The notes: generated by a model not told the origin, from the sequence alone. DNA of 64,000 nucleotides from Microtetraspora sp. NBRC 13810 (GCF_030268685.1 NZ_BSRQ01000001.1:372001-436000), one strand, 5' to 3'. Shown: positions 52,206 through 61,300, counted from the stretch's first letter. Numbers and translations: made by a program.

Positions 52206-52694
52206 CGCCACCGGGGGCGCACCCGCAGCCCCGCGCGCACGGCCTCGGCGGCGCCCGCGTCCACCGCGTGCACCAGCGCGGTGTCCGCGCCGTCCAGCAG
52301 GATCAGCGCCCAGGCGAACGGCCGGTCGAACGGGTGCCCCGGACGCGGCGAGGACACCCAGGCCCAGGCCCGCACCGTACCCGCTGGCCCGACCTCGACG
52401 TATTCGCCGTTCGCCGTTCGCCGGGTCGCCGTTCGCCGGGTCGCCGGTCACCGGGTCGCCGTTCGCCGGGTCGCCGGTCACCGGGTCGCCGTTCGCCGGG
52501 TCGCCGGTCACCGGGTCGCCGGTCGCCGGGTCGTACTCCAGCGGCGGCACCAGCACCCGGCCGCCCGCCGTGCGCACCCCCACGATCCGGCGCTCGCGCA
52601 GCTCGGTGAGGAACCGGCCGATCACCGGCCCGGTGCTGCGGGTGTAGCCGCCGGGGAACTCCAGCGTGTGCTCGGCGCCCAGCTCAGATGGCAC
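52206..52694 (-). pseudogene. Frameshifted, truncated DUF35 OB-fold acyl-CoA-associated protein
   Basis: The start reads MPSELGAEHTLEFPGGYTRSTGPVIGRFLTELRERRIVGVRTAGGRVLVPPLEYDPATG, typical of Zn-ribbon/OB-fold (DUF35) thioesterase-like proteins that partner thiolases. The frame then enters a tandem repeat (DPVTGDPANG). The expected continuation (EYVEVGPAGTVRAWAWVSSPRPGHPFDRPFAWALILLDGADTALVHAV) lies in another frame. A slippage frameshift near 52405-52430 explains this. After RVRPRW the gene is cut and joined to the ligase fragment. Confidence 0.7.
52431..52520. repeat. 30-bp tandem repeat, 3 perfect copies, in the DUF35 pseudogene
   Basis: Three identical 30-bp units lie at 52431, 52461 and 52491, each made of two similar 15-bp halves (GTTCGCCGGGTCGCC and GGTCACCGGGTCGCC). 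Partial halves flank them on both sides. Short GTTCGCC duplications at 52408-52421 mark the frameshift. Confidence 0.9.
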
Positions 52695-53030
52695 GGTCGC
52701 GCCCCTTCCAGTACGGCTCGCGCAGCTTGCGTTTGAGCAGCTTGCCGTTGGGCTCCCTGGGCATCTCGTCGATGAAGTCGATCGACCGCGGCCACTTCAT
52801 CGTGGCCAGCCTGCCGCGCAGCGAGCCGATGATCTCCTGTGCCAGCTCCGGGCCGGGGACGGCGCCGGGGGCGGGCTCGACCACGGCCTTGATCTGCTCG
52901 CCCCACTCCTCGTCCGGGACGCCGAAGACGGCCACGTCGGCGACCTTGGGATGGATCATGATCTCGTTCTCGATCTCGGCGGGGTAGATGTTGGTCCCGC
53001 CGGAGATGATCACGTCGGCCTTGCGGTCGC
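52684..53030 (-). pseudogene. C-terminal fragment of a second acyl-CoA synthetase
   Basis: About 115 codons read RDRKADVIISGGTNIYPAEIENEIMIHPKVADVAVFGVPDEEWGEQIKAVVEP and end PREPNGKLLKRKLREPYW. This is the hinge (DRK) and C-terminal subdomain of a FadD-type ligase, with the catalytic Lys in PNGKLLKR. The frame is broken exactly at the conserved hinge, where it abuts an enoyl-CoA hydratase fragment on the other strand. Confidence 0.85.
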
Positions 53031-53044
53031 GGCGTGCGGGCCGG

Positions 53045-53374
53045 CGTGCTCACCCACGCGTTCGCGTGGACATCCTGCTCACCGGCCGGGCGGTCACCGC
53101 CGCGGAGGCGCTGGCCATGGGCCTGGTCAACCGGATCGTGCCGGACGGCCGGGCGCTGGAGGTCGCACTGGAGGTCGCGGCCCAGATCGCCGCCTGCGGA
53201 CCGCTCGCCGTACAGGCGATCCTGCGCGCCCACCGGGAGACGATCGGCCTGCCCGAGGCGGAGGCGCTCAAGGTCGCGAACGCGATCGGCTGGCCGTTGA
53301 TCGGCTCGGCGGACGCCGAGGAGGGCGCCCGCGCGTTCCGGGAGAAACGCCCGGCCGTCTACCGGGGCGAGTGA
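53045..53374 (+). pseudogene. C-terminal fragment of an enoyl-CoA hydratase
   Basis: The frame reads VRVDILLTGRAVTAAEALAMGLVNRIVPDGRALEVALEVAAQIAACGPLAVQAILRAH and ends EEGARAFREKRPAVYRGE. This is the C-terminal third of a crotonase-fold enoyl-CoA hydratase. The oxyanion-hole and catalytic-Glu region is missing. It meets the ligase fragment head-on near 53035, so an inversion or deletion joined two fatty-acid or steroid catabolism genes. Confidence 0.8.
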
Positions 53375-53417
53375 CCCCCGTTCGCCGTCCGGGGCGGAGG
53401 GCGGCCAGGATGGACGG

Positions 53418-54665
53418 GTGACATCGGAACAGGCCGTCGAAGAGTTGTTGCGGGAGCTGGCCCCGCAGGTGCTGGGCGTGCTCGTGCGGCGCCACGGCGA
53501 CTTCGACCTCGCCGAGGACGCGGTGCAGGAGGCACTGCTCGCCGCCGCCGTGCAGTGGCCGCAGGAAGGCGTCCCCGAGGCGCCGCGCGGCTGGCTGATC
53601 ACGGTGGCCGCGCGCCGGATGGCCGACCAGGTCCGCAGCGAGGAGGCGCGCAGGCGCAGGGAGGCGTCGGTCGCGGCGCAGCGGCCCGAGGATTCCCTCG
53701 CGCCCGCCGCCGACGCGGAGACCGCCGCGGACCAGGACGACACGCTCACCCTGCTCTTCCTGTGCTGCCATCCCGCGCTGTCCGCGCCCTCGCAGGTCGC
53801 GCTCACCCTGCGCGCCGTCGGCGGGCTGACCACGGCGCAGATCGCGCACGCCTTCATGGTGCCCGAGACGACGATGGGCCAGCGGATCAGCCGGGCCAAG
53901 CAGCGCATCAGGGCCGCCGGGGCCGCCTTCCGGATGCCGCCCGAGTCCGAGCGGGCCGAGCGGCTGCGGGTGGTCCTGCACGTGCTCTACCTGATCTTCA
54001 ACGAGGGCTACACCGCCACCTCCGGCCCGGAGCTGCACCGCGCCGAGCTCACCGGGGAGGCGATCCGGCTCACCCGGGCGCTGTGCCGGCTGCTGCCCGG
54101 CGACGCGGAGACCGGCGGCCTGCTCGCGCTCATGCTGCTCACCGACGCCCGGCGACCGGCCCGCACCGGCTCCGACGGGCAGCTGATCCCGCTCGCCGAG
54201 CAGGACCGGGACCGGTGGGACCGGGAGCTCATCGCCGAGGGCGTCGCGCTCGTCAGCGCGTCGCTGTCCCGCGCCCCGCTCGGCCCCTACCAGCTCCAGG
54301 CCGCCATCGCCGCCGTGCACGACGAGGCGGAGCGCGCGGAGGACACCGACTGGCCGCAGATCCTCGCGCTGTACGAGCTGCTCAACCGGGTCTCGCCCAA
54401 CCCGATGGGCACGCTCAACCACGCCGTGGCGGTGGCGATGGTGCGCGGCCCGCGCGCCGGGCTCGACCTGCTGGCCCCGCTGGACGCCGACGACCGGCTG
54501 GCCGGGCACCACCGGCTCGACGCGGTACGCGCCCACCTGCTGGAACTCGCCGGCGACCTGGCGTCCGCCCGCGACGCCTACGCCCTCGCGGCCCGCCGTA
54601 CGGCCAGCCTGCCCGAGCGGCGCTACCTGGAGTCCCGGGCCGCCCGTCTCGTACCGGGGCGGTAG
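53418..54665 (+). CDS. ECF42-type RNA polymerase sigma factor
   Basis: This 415-residue protein has sigma region 2 (VRRHGDFDLAEDAVQEALLAAAVQWPQEGVP ... GWLITVAARRMADQVR) and region 4 (LTLRAVGGLTTAQIAHAFMVPETTMGQRISRAKQRI). The long C-terminal DUF6596/TPR-like extension is diagnostic of the ECF42 group (VLYLIFNEGYTATSGPELHRAELTGEAIRLTRALCRLLPGDAETGGLLALMLLTDARR). ECF42 members lack an anti-sigma factor and normally sit beside YCII/DGPF proteins. None is adjacent here. It starts at GTG 53418. A second ECF42 lies at 58862-60349. Confidence 0.92.
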   Translation: MTSEQAVEELLRELAPQVLGVLVRRHGDFDLAEDAVQEALLAAAVQWPQEGVPEAPRGWLITVAARRMADQVRSEEARRRREASVAAQRPEDSLAPAADAETAADQDDTLTLLFLCCHPALSAPSQVALTLRAVGGLTTAQIAHAFMVPETTMGQRISRAKQRIRAAGAAFRMPPESERAERLRVVLHVLYLIFNEGYTATSGPELHRAELTGEAIRLTRALCRLLPGDAETGGLLALMLLTDARRPARTGSDGQLIPLAEQDRDRWDRELIAEGVALVSASLSRAPLGPYQLQAAIAAVHDEAERAEDTDWPQILALYELLNRVSPNPMGTLNHAVAVAMVRGPRAGLDLLAPLDADDRLAGHHRLDAVRAHLLELAGDLASARDAYALAARRTASLPERRYLESRAARLVPGR

Positions 54666-54725
54666 CGCGCCGAGGGCTCCGCCCACGCGGTACCCTCAAC
54701 ACTTTCGGTCATTTTGGTCAACTAC

Positions 54726-54785
54726 ATGCACGTGCATCTGCATAGGCGGAATAGAAGATTGTATGCACAGCCATCTGCACGTGCA
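54726..54785. promoter_or_regulatory. Paired TGCACGTGCA palindromes upstream of the Scr1-type gene
   Basis: ATGCACGTGCAT (54726-54737) and TGCACGTGCA (54776-54785) are perfect palindromes with centres about 49 bp apart. Further TGCA half-sites lie between and after them. They sit 71-130 bp before the HTH/DUF5753 gene in an A/T-richer region and look like a cooperative operator. Confidence 0.6.
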
Positions 54786-54855
54786 TCAGCGTGCCGTGAG
54801 GACTACTGTGTGCAGAGACCACATGCCGGGACCGTGAATTTCAGGAGAAGTCGAT

Positions 54856-55743
54856 ATGGCGGAGCAGGAGGAGAGCGCCGACGGGCTCCCCAGGCAGGCG
54901 AATGCCGGGCCCACCGCACTGCGCATCCAGGTGGGCGGCCACCTGCGCCGCCTGCGCGAGCACGCGCACATCTCGCGGGAGGACGCGGGCTGGGCGATCC
55001 GGGCCAGCGAGTCCAAGATCAGCCGCCTGGAGCTGGGCCGCAGCCCCTTCAAGGAGCGCGACGTCGCCGACCTCCTCACCCTGTACGGCGTCGCCGACGA
55101 CGACGAGCGGGCCAAACTGCTCGACCTGTCCCAGCAGGCGAGCCGGCCCGGCTGGTGGCACCGGCACAACGACGTCCTGCCGCACGGGTTCGGCACCTAC
55201 CTCGGCCTGGAGGAGGCCGCCTCGGTGATCCGCGTCTACGAGTCGCACACCGTCCCCGCCCTGCTCCAGACCAGGGACTACGCCCGCGCCCGCACCAGGT
55301 TCATGCTCCAGGACGCGACCGGCGCCGAGATCGAGCGCCTCGTGGACATCCAGCTCCGCCGGCAGCGGCTCCTCACCGAGCCGGGCGCCCTGCGGCTGTG
55401 GGCGGTGCTGGACGAAGCCGCGCTCCGCCGCCTCGGCCCCGACTCCCCGGTGATGCGCGAGCAGCTCGACCACCTGATCCACATGGGCACGCTGCCCAAC
55501 GTCACCATCCAGATCGTCCCGTTCGCCACCGGCACGTTCGCGCTGTCCGGCCAGTCCTACACGGTGCTCCGCTTCGCCGAACCCGACCTGCCCGACGTGG
55601 TCTTCCTGGAGCAGCCGGCCGGCGTGCTCTACATGGACAAGCGCGAAGAGGTCGAGACGTACCTGAGCACGATGGAACGGCTGGCCGACGCCGCCGCCGG
55701 CCACGACGACAGCGCCAAGATGATCACCTCGCTCCTCGGCTAG
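54856..55743 (+). CDS. Scr1-family XRE regulator (HTH + DUF5753)
   Basis: The protein has 295 residues. The helix-turn-helix is LRIQVGGHLRRLREHAHISREDAGWAIRASESKISRLELGRSPFK. It is followed by the DUF5753 domain (GLEEAASVIRVYESHTVPALLQTRDYARA ... VTIQIVPFATGTFALSGQSYTVLRF). This combination is actinobacteria-specific and often pairs with small DUF397 proteins, affecting development and antibiotic production. No DUF397 gene is next to it here. AGGAGAAG precedes ATG 54856. The upstream palindromes suggest autoregulation. Confidence 0.93.
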   Translation: MAEQEESADGLPRQANAGPTALRIQVGGHLRRLREHAHISREDAGWAIRASESKISRLELGRSPFKERDVADLLTLYGVADDDERAKLLDLSQQASRPGWWHRHNDVLPHGFGTYLGLEEAASVIRVYESHTVPALLQTRDYARARTRFMLQDATGAEIERLVDIQLRRQRLLTEPGALRLWAVLDEAALRRLGPDSPVMREQLDHLIHMGTLPNVTIQIVPFATGTFALSGQSYTVLRFAEPDLPDVVFLEQPAGVLYMDKREEVETYLSTMERLADAAAGHDDSAKMITSLLG

Positions 55744-55846
55744 GTCACCTCCGGGTCACTCGACAGTCACGCAGAGCCATGTCATGATGACGGTGAGTGC
55801 ATGCCTCACCACGTGAAGTCGTCTTGACTCGGCTTGGACAGGGGCG

Positions 55847-58792
55847 ATGGGTTTCGAGTTCGGGATTCTGGGACCGCTTGAGGTGTCACGCGACGGCACC
55901 CCGCTGGCGATCGACGCGGCCAAGCAGCGGGTGCTCGTGGCCTCGCTGCTGCTCGACGCCAACCGGGTCGTCCCGGTCGAGACGCTGGTGGCCCGGCTGT
56001 GGGGGGACGACCCGCCGGGCGGGGTCCGCAACACCCTGCAGAACTACGTGCTGCGGGTCCGGCGGCTGCTGGGCGGCACCGGCGCCGAGTGCCCGCTGCT
56101 GTCCCGGCCCGGCGGCTACCTCCTGCGGGTGGCCGAGGGCGCGCTCGACCTGCACCGCTTCGACGCCCTGGTGGGCCGCGCCGCGGACGCCGACGACCCG
56201 GAGCGGGCGGCGGCGCTGCTCGGCGCGGCGCTCGCGCTGTGGCGCGGGGAGCCGCTGGCCGGCCTGCCCTCCGAGCGGCTCCAGCAGGAGGTGGCGCCCG
56301 CCCTCGCCGAGCGCCGGCTGACCGCGGTCGAGGCCAGGATCGAGGCCGAGCTGCGCCTCGGCCGGCACCGCAACCTGCTCCCCGAGCTGCGCGAGCTGAC
56401 CGGGGCGCACCCGCTCCAGGAGCGCTTCTGGGCCCAGCGCATGCTGGCGCTCTACCGGTCGGGACGGCAGAGCGAGGCGCTGCACTGCTTCCACGCCGTC
56501 GGCGAGCTGCTCGCCGAGGAGCTGGGCGTCGACCCGGGCGAGGAGCTGCGCCGACTGCACCAGCGGATGCTCACCGCCGACCCCTCGCTGAACGGCCCGG
56601 TCGTGTGCCGCGGCGTCGAACAGGTCACCGGCAACCTGCCCGCCGAGATGACGACGTTCGTCGGCCGCGAGCGGCAGCTCGCCCAGGCCGGGCAGCTGCT
56701 GGAGACCTCCCGGCTCGTCACCCTGACCGGCGTCGGCGGCGTGGGCAAGACCCGGCTGGCGCTGCGCACGGCCGCCCAGGTGTCCGCCGCCTTCCCGGAC
56801 GGCGTGTGGCTGGTGGACCTCGCCCCGCTCACCGAGCCCGGTCTGCTGGAGCTGGCCGTCGCCGAGGCCCTCGGGCTGCGCGACCAGTCGGCCCGGCCGG
56901 GCGTGCAGATCCTCGTCGAGCACCTGCGCGGCAAGCGGGTGCTCCTGGTGCTGGACAACTGCGAGCACGTGGTGGCCCCGGTCGCCGCGCTGACCGGCGC
57001 CCTGCTGCGCGCGCTCCCCGGCCTGCGGGTGCTGGCCACCAGTAGGCAACGCCTCGGCGTGCAGGGCGAGCACGTGCTGACCGTGCCGCCGCTCACCGTG
57101 CCCGGCCCCGGCGACGACGGGTCCTCGCCCATCGGTTCCGAGGCCGTGCGGCTGCTGGCCGACCGGGCCGTGGCCGCCGCCCCGGGCTTCCGGATCACCG
57201 ACGACAACCGGGAGGCCGTCGTCCAGCTGTGCCGCCGGCTCGACGGCATCCCGCTCGCCGTCGAGCTCGCCGCCGTACGGCTGGGCACGCTGTCCGTGGC
57301 GGAGATCCTGGAGCGGCTCGACGACCGGTTCCGGCTGCTGACCGGCGACCCCGACCCGCCCGCCACCCCGCGCTACCAGCGCACCCTGCAGGGCGTCGTC
57401 GACTGGAGCCACGAGCTGTGCACCGAGCAGGAGCAGTGGCTGTGGGCCCGGCTGTCCGTCTTCGCCGGCGGTTTCGACCTCACCGCGGCCGAGGTCGTGT
57501 GCTCCGGCGACGGGATCGACCGGAACGACGTCATCGACCTGCTCGCCGGTCTCGTGCACAAGTCGATCGTCATCGCGCGCACCGGCGCCGGCCGCAGCCG
57601 CTACCGGCTGCTGGAGACCATCCGCCAGTACGGCGGGCGGCGGCTGCACGGCCTCGGCCAGGACGCGGCGCTGCGGCACCGGCACCGCGACCACTACCAG
57701 GGCCTCGCCGCCGGGGCCGCCGCCGACTGGTGCGGCCCGCGCGAGGGCGAGTGGCTGTCCCGGCTGCGCCGCGAGCTGCCCAACCTGCGGGCGGCGATGG
57801 ACTTCTGCGTCACCTGGGAGGGGCAGGCGCGGTCCGGCCTGGAGATCGCGGTGAACCTCACCCGGGCCCAGTGCTGGTTCTTCTGCGGTACGCCCGCCGA
57901 GGGGCGGCACTGGCTGGAGCGCACGCTCGCCGCGCAGCCCCGCTCGCCCGACGCCCTGCGCGCGAGCGGCGCCGCGCTCGTCACCTGGATCGCGCTCAGC
58001 CAGGGCGACCGCCGTGCGGCCGACGTCTTCCTCGCCGACTGCCGCGACCTCGCCGACCGCCTCCCCGGCGACAACCTCGCCACCACCGGGGCCGCCACTG
58101 GGGCCACCGGCGCGGGCACCGGCACCGGCGTGGGCACCGGCACGGCCGTCAGCGCGGCCGTTGAAGCGGGCACCAGCGTGGCCACCGTCACGCTCGGGGA
58201 GGGCGCCCACGCGATGCTCGCCGAGGGGGATCCGCGGGCCATCGAGCTGCTGGCGCGGGCCAGGGACCGGTTCCGGCTCGAAGGGGAGGTCGGCGACCAC
58301 CACCTGAGCACGCTGCTGTGGGCGATGGCCGCGGCGTTCCTCGGCGACCGGGACACCGCGCTCGCCGCCGGGCGGGAGTACCTCGCCGAGGCGGAGGCGC
58401 ACCAGGCGGCGTGGGCCATCTCCTGGGCGCTGTGGGGGCTGGGGCTCGCCGAGCTGCGGCACGGCGACCCGCACCGGGCCGCGCGGCTGTTCCGCGACTC
58501 GGTGCGCCGCCAGCGCGACCTGGACGACCGCTGGTCGCCCACCTGGGGCGTCGAGGTGCTCGCCTGGACGGCCGCGGCGACCGGCGACCACGACCAGGCC
58601 GCCCGGCTGCTGGGCGCGGCCCACGCCCTGCGCCGCTCGTTCGGCGTCATGCTCGCCGAGCCGTTCCACCGGGCCCACCTCGACGCCGACGGCCTGGTCC
58701 GCAAGGCCCTGGGCGCCGAAGCCTACGCAACCGCCTTCAAACAGGGCGCCGGCGCCGACGACCCCATAGCCCTCGCCCTCACCACAAACTGA
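55847..58792 (+). CDS. AfsR-type (SARP/BTAD, NB-ARC, TPR) transcriptional regulator
   Basis: The protein has 981 residues. The N-terminal OmpR-like winged helix is FGILGPLEVSRDGTPLAIDAAKQRVLVASLLLDANRVV and the bacterial activation domain is RHRNLLPELRELTGAHPLQERFWAQRMLALYRSGRQSEAL. The NB-ARC ATPase has Walker A VGGVGKTRLALR near residue 300 and LLVLDNCEHV. A TPR-like C-terminus closes it. Such regulators activate secondary metabolism or differentiation genes and are often targets of Ser/Thr kinases. A Gly/Thr-rich stretch (GAATGATGAGTGTGVGTGTAV, about residues 749-768) interrupts the TPR part. It lies 103 bp after the Scr1-type gene on the same strand. Confidence 0.93.
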   Translation: MGFEFGILGPLEVSRDGTPLAIDAAKQRVLVASLLLDANRVVPVETLVARLWGDDPPGGVRNTLQNYVLRVRRLLGGTGAECPLLSRPGGYLLRVAEGALDLHRFDALVGRAADADDPERAAALLGAALALWRGEPLAGLPSERLQQEVAPALAERRLTAVEARIEAELRLGRHRNLLPELRELTGAHPLQERFWAQRMLALYRSGRQSEALHCFHAVGELLAEELGVDPGEELRRLHQRMLTADPSLNGPVVCRGVEQVTGNLPAEMTTFVGRERQLAQAGQLLETSRLVTLTGVGGVGKTRLALRTAAQVSAAFPDGVWLVDLAPLTEPGLLELAVAEALGLRDQSARPGVQILVEHLRGKRVLLVLDNCEHVVAPVAALTGALLRALPGLRVLATSRQRLGVQGEHVLTVPPLTVPGPGDDGSSPIGSEAVRLLADRAVAAAPGFRITDDNREAVVQLCRRLDGIPLAVELAAVRLGTLSVAEILERLDDRFRLLTGDPDPPATPRYQRTLQGVVDWSHELCTEQEQWLWARLSVFAGGFDLTAAEVVCSGDGIDRNDVIDLLAGLVHKSIVIARTGAGRSRYRLLETIRQYGGRRLHGLGQDAALRHRHRDHYQGLAAGAAADWCGPREGEWLSRLRRELPNLRAAMDFCVTWEGQARSGLEIAVNLTRAQCWFFCGTPAEGRHWLERTLAAQPRSPDALRASGAALVTWIALSQGDRRAADVFLADCRDLADRLPGDNLATTGAATGATGAGTGTGVGTGTAVSAAVEAGTSVATVTLGEGAHAMLAEGDPRAIELLARARDRFRLEGEVGDHHLSTLLWAMAAAFLGDRDTALAAGREYLAEAEAHQAAWAISWALWGLGLAELRHGDPHRAARLFRDSVRRQRDLDDRWSPTWGVEVLAWTAAATGDHDQAARLLGAAHALRRSFGVMLAEPFHRAHLDADGLVRKALGAEAYATAFKQGAGADDPIALALTTN

Positions 58793-58861
58793 CCCACCAC
58801 CCACCCTCACCACAGGCTGACCCTGGATTCCGCCCTTGGCTTCCGGGGGGTAGTGAGGGGT

Positions 58862-60349
58862 TCAGGGGGCAGGGTGGGTGCAGGTGGCGGCGCGGTTGAG
58901 GAAGATCGTGCGTTCGCGTTCGTTCCTGGTGAGAGCGGCGGCGCGTTCGAACTCGCGGCGTGCCTCCGCCATCCGGCCGAGCCTGGCCAGCAGATCCCCG
59001 CGGACGGCGGGCAGCATCGCGTACCCTTCCAGGGCTCGCTCGGCGGACAGGGCGTCGGCGAGCGCCAGGCCCGCGGCGGGGCCCTCGGCCATGCCGACCG
59101 CGACCGCCCGGTTCAGCTCCACCACCGGCGACGGCGAGACCCACGCGAGGACCGCGTAGAGCGCGGCGATCCGCCCCCAGTCGGTGTCCCGCGCCGTGTG
59201 CGCGCGGGCGTGGCAGGCGGCGAGCGCGGCCTGCAACGCGTACGGGCCGAACGTGCCGCCCAGCGCCTCGGCGCGGGCCAGCGCGGCCAGGCCGCGGCGG
59301 ATGAGCAGCCGGTCCCACAGCCTGCGGTCCTGGTCGAGGAGCAGGACGGGCTCCCCTGCGGGGCCCAGCCGCGCCCGCATGCGCGACGCCTGGATCTCCA
59401 TCAAAGCCACCAGGCCGTGCACCTCGGCCTCCCCCGGCATGAGGCCGGCGAGGACCCGGCCGAGCCGCAGCGCCTCCTGGCACAGGTCGGGCCGCGTCCA
59501 GTCCGGCCCCGCGGTCGCCGCGTACCCCTCGTTGAAGATCAGATAGATGACCTCCAGCACGGATCCGAGCCGGTCGGTCAGCTCGGCAGGGGCGGGCATC
59601 TCGAAGGGCACCTTCTTCGCGGTGAGGGTGCGCTTGGCGCGGACGATCCGCTGGGCGACGGTCGGCTCGGCGGCCAGGAAAGCCCGCGCGATCTCGTCCG
59701 TGGTCAGGCCGCCGAGCAGCCGCAGGGTGAGCGCCACCCGGGCCTCGGTGGACAGCACCGGGTGGCAGGCCGTGAAGATCAGCCGGAGCAGGTCGTCGCC
59801 GATGTGGTCGTCGAGTCTGGCATCCGTCTCCGCCTCCCGGGTGTCCTGCCTGGTCTCGTACTCGCGGCCGAGCTCCTGGAGCTTGCTCTGGTAGCGGGTC
59901 CTGCGGCGCAGTTGGTCGATCGCGCGGTGCTTGGCGGTGGCCATGAGCCAGGCGCCCGGGATGTCCGGTACGCCGTCCTCCGGCCACCGTTCCAGGGCGA
60001 TGACCAGCGCGTCCTGGGCGAGTTCCTCGGCGAGGCCGACGTCGCCCACGACCCGGGCCAGCCCGGCGATCAACCGGGCGGACTCGATCCGCCACACCGC
60101 CTCGACGGCCTTCCGCGGATCAGCCCCACCGGAACCATCCACCTCACCAGGCCCACCGCCCGAACCACCCACCTCGCCGGGACCACCCCCAAGACCACAG
60201 CCTGAGCCACCCACCTCGCCAAGACCACCGCCGGGACCACCGCCAGGCCCACCGCCTGAGCCGCCCGCCTCGCCAAGACCACCGCCGGGATCACCCGCCG
60301 CCGCAGTGTCCCCGCCTGGACGCCCTTCCGTACCCCGGTCGGCGGTCAA
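58862..60349 (-). CDS. Second ECF42-type sigma factor with Gly-rich N-terminal leader
   Basis: The core (VEAVWRIESARLIAGLARVVGDVGLAEELAQDALVIALERWPEDGVPDIPGAWLMATAKHRAIDQLR ... LTLRLLGGLTTDEIARAFLAAEPTVAQRIVRAKRTL) and the DUF6596 extension (VIYLIFNEGYAATAGPDWTRPDLCQEALRLGRVL) mark an ECF42 sigma factor. TTG 60349 overlaps the stop of the truncated YCII gene and would give 495 residues, with an unusual ~75-residue Gly-rich leader made of GGGPGEVGGSG-type repeats. GTG 60142 would give 426 residues, which is the normal family length. I cannot decide between them. The repeat tract may be a recent expansion. It is convergent with the AfsR-type gene. Confidence 0.85.
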   Translation of the reverse strand: MTADRGTEGRPGGDTAAAGDPGGGLGEAGGSGGGPGGGPGGGLGEVGGSGCGLGGGPGEVGGSGGGPGEVDGSGGADPRKAVEAVWRIESARLIAGLARVVGDVGLAEELAQDALVIALERWPEDGVPDIPGAWLMATAKHRAIDQLRRRTRYQSKLQELGREYETRQDTREAETDARLDDHIGDDLLRLIFTACHPVLSTEARVALTLRLLGGLTTDEIARAFLAAEPTVAQRIVRAKRTLTAKKVPFEMPAPAELTDRLGSVLEVIYLIFNEGYAATAGPDWTRPDLCQEALRLGRVLAGLMPGEAEVHGLVALMEIQASRMRARLGPAGEPVLLLDQDRRLWDRLLIRRGLAALARAEALGGTFGPYALQAALAACHARAHTARDTDWGRIAALYAVLAWVSPSPVVELNRAVAVGMAEGPAAGLALADALSAERALEGYAMLPAVRGDLLARLGRMAEARREFERAAALTRNERERTIFLNRAATCTHPAP

Positions 60350-60480
60350 GAGGGGGCTCCGAAGTCCATCGGCGCGCCGGACCCGGCCGTCTCCTCGCCG
60401 AGCCCCGCGATCGCCGCCGTCAGCTCGGGCGGCGGCGGAGACGTGGTGCGGACGGCCTTCAAGGTGACCAGGTGTCGCAT
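60346..60480 (-). pseudogene. Truncated YCII/DGPF-family protein (44 aa)
   Basis: ATG 60480 reads MRHLVTLKAVRTTSPPPPE then LTAAIAGLGEETAGSGAPM and stops soon after. This is the N-terminal ~35 residues of YCII-related DGPF proteins, the standard partners of ECF42 sigma factors (full length ~110-130). The DGPF motif and the rest are missing. Its stop overlaps the TTG candidate start of the sigma factor. Confidence 0.65.
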
Positions 60481-60645
60481 GGTGCCGCCTTTCCTCCGCG
60501 GCCCGCGGTGCGTTCGCCGGGGCCGACGACGTTCTGCGTGAAAGGGCGGCCATGCCGTGCAGTTCCCCTCTGTCGCGTGCGGATCGGCCGCCGTCTACGC
60601 CTCGAACGGGGGAGCGCGGATTCGACATCCGTCCGGGAGGTTTTC

Positions 60646-61239
60646 TCAGGCCCGCAGGGCGGCGTCGTGCGGGGCGGCGCCGAAGCCGCGGAGCAGGGTG
60701 TCCACGACGCGGGTGGCGAGGGCGTCGATGTCCGTGTCGTCGAGTTCGTGGCCCTGGGTGACCTCGAAGATGAGGGCGTAGTAGACGCGGCGACACCAGA
60801 CGGGGTCGATGTCGGCGCGCAGGGCGCCCACGGACTGCGCGCGGCGGATCAGCCGGTCGCACCCTTCGAGGACGTCGGCGTGCACGCGGGCCACCTCGGG
60901 ACTTGCCGAGGCGGCCCGGCCCAGCGCGTACCGCCAGCCGATCTTGACTCGGAGCACGTTGGCGGTGACCTGGTAGAGGGCGACCAGGGGCGGGGCGGTG
61001 TCCGGCCGGGCGGCGGCGACTGCGGCGGCGAACTGGTCGGCGGCCCACGCGGCCAGCGCTTCGACGAGCGCCTCGCGGGTGGCGAAGCGGCGGTGCACGG
61101 TGGTGCGGGCGACGTGCGCGGCCTCGGCGATCTGCTCCATCGTCGCCGCGGGGTTGCCGGAGAGCACCCGCTCGGCGGCTTCCAGGATCGCCCGCACGGT
61201 CCGCTCGGAGTCGGCGCGAAGCGCTCGCGGCTGAGTCAT
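60646..61239 (-). CDS. TetR-family transcriptional regulator
   Basis: The protein has 197 residues. The helix-turn-helix is TVRAILEAAERVLSGNPAATMEQIAEAAHVARTTVHRRFATREALVEAL, followed by a helical ligand-binding domain. ATG 61239 has GGGGGAG 3 bp upstream and is preferred to longer frames. It is divergent from an SDR gene with 119 bp between them, the usual arrangement of a TetR repressor controlling an oxidoreductase. An inverted repeat in the spacer is a candidate operator. Confidence 0.92.
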   Translation of the reverse strand: MTQPRALRADSERTVRAILEAAERVLSGNPAATMEQIAEAAHVARTTVHRRFATREALVEALAAWAADQFAAAVAAARPDTAPPLVALYQVTANVLRVKIGWRYALGRAASASPEVARVHADVLEGCDRLIRRAQSVGALRADIDPVWCRRVYYALIFEVTQGHELDDTDIDALATRVVDTLLRGFGAAPHDAALRA

Positions 61240-61300
61240 CCACTCCCCCTCTGAACTGGTGGCACAGGATACACCTGGACGCAGAGTTGCATCATCAATG

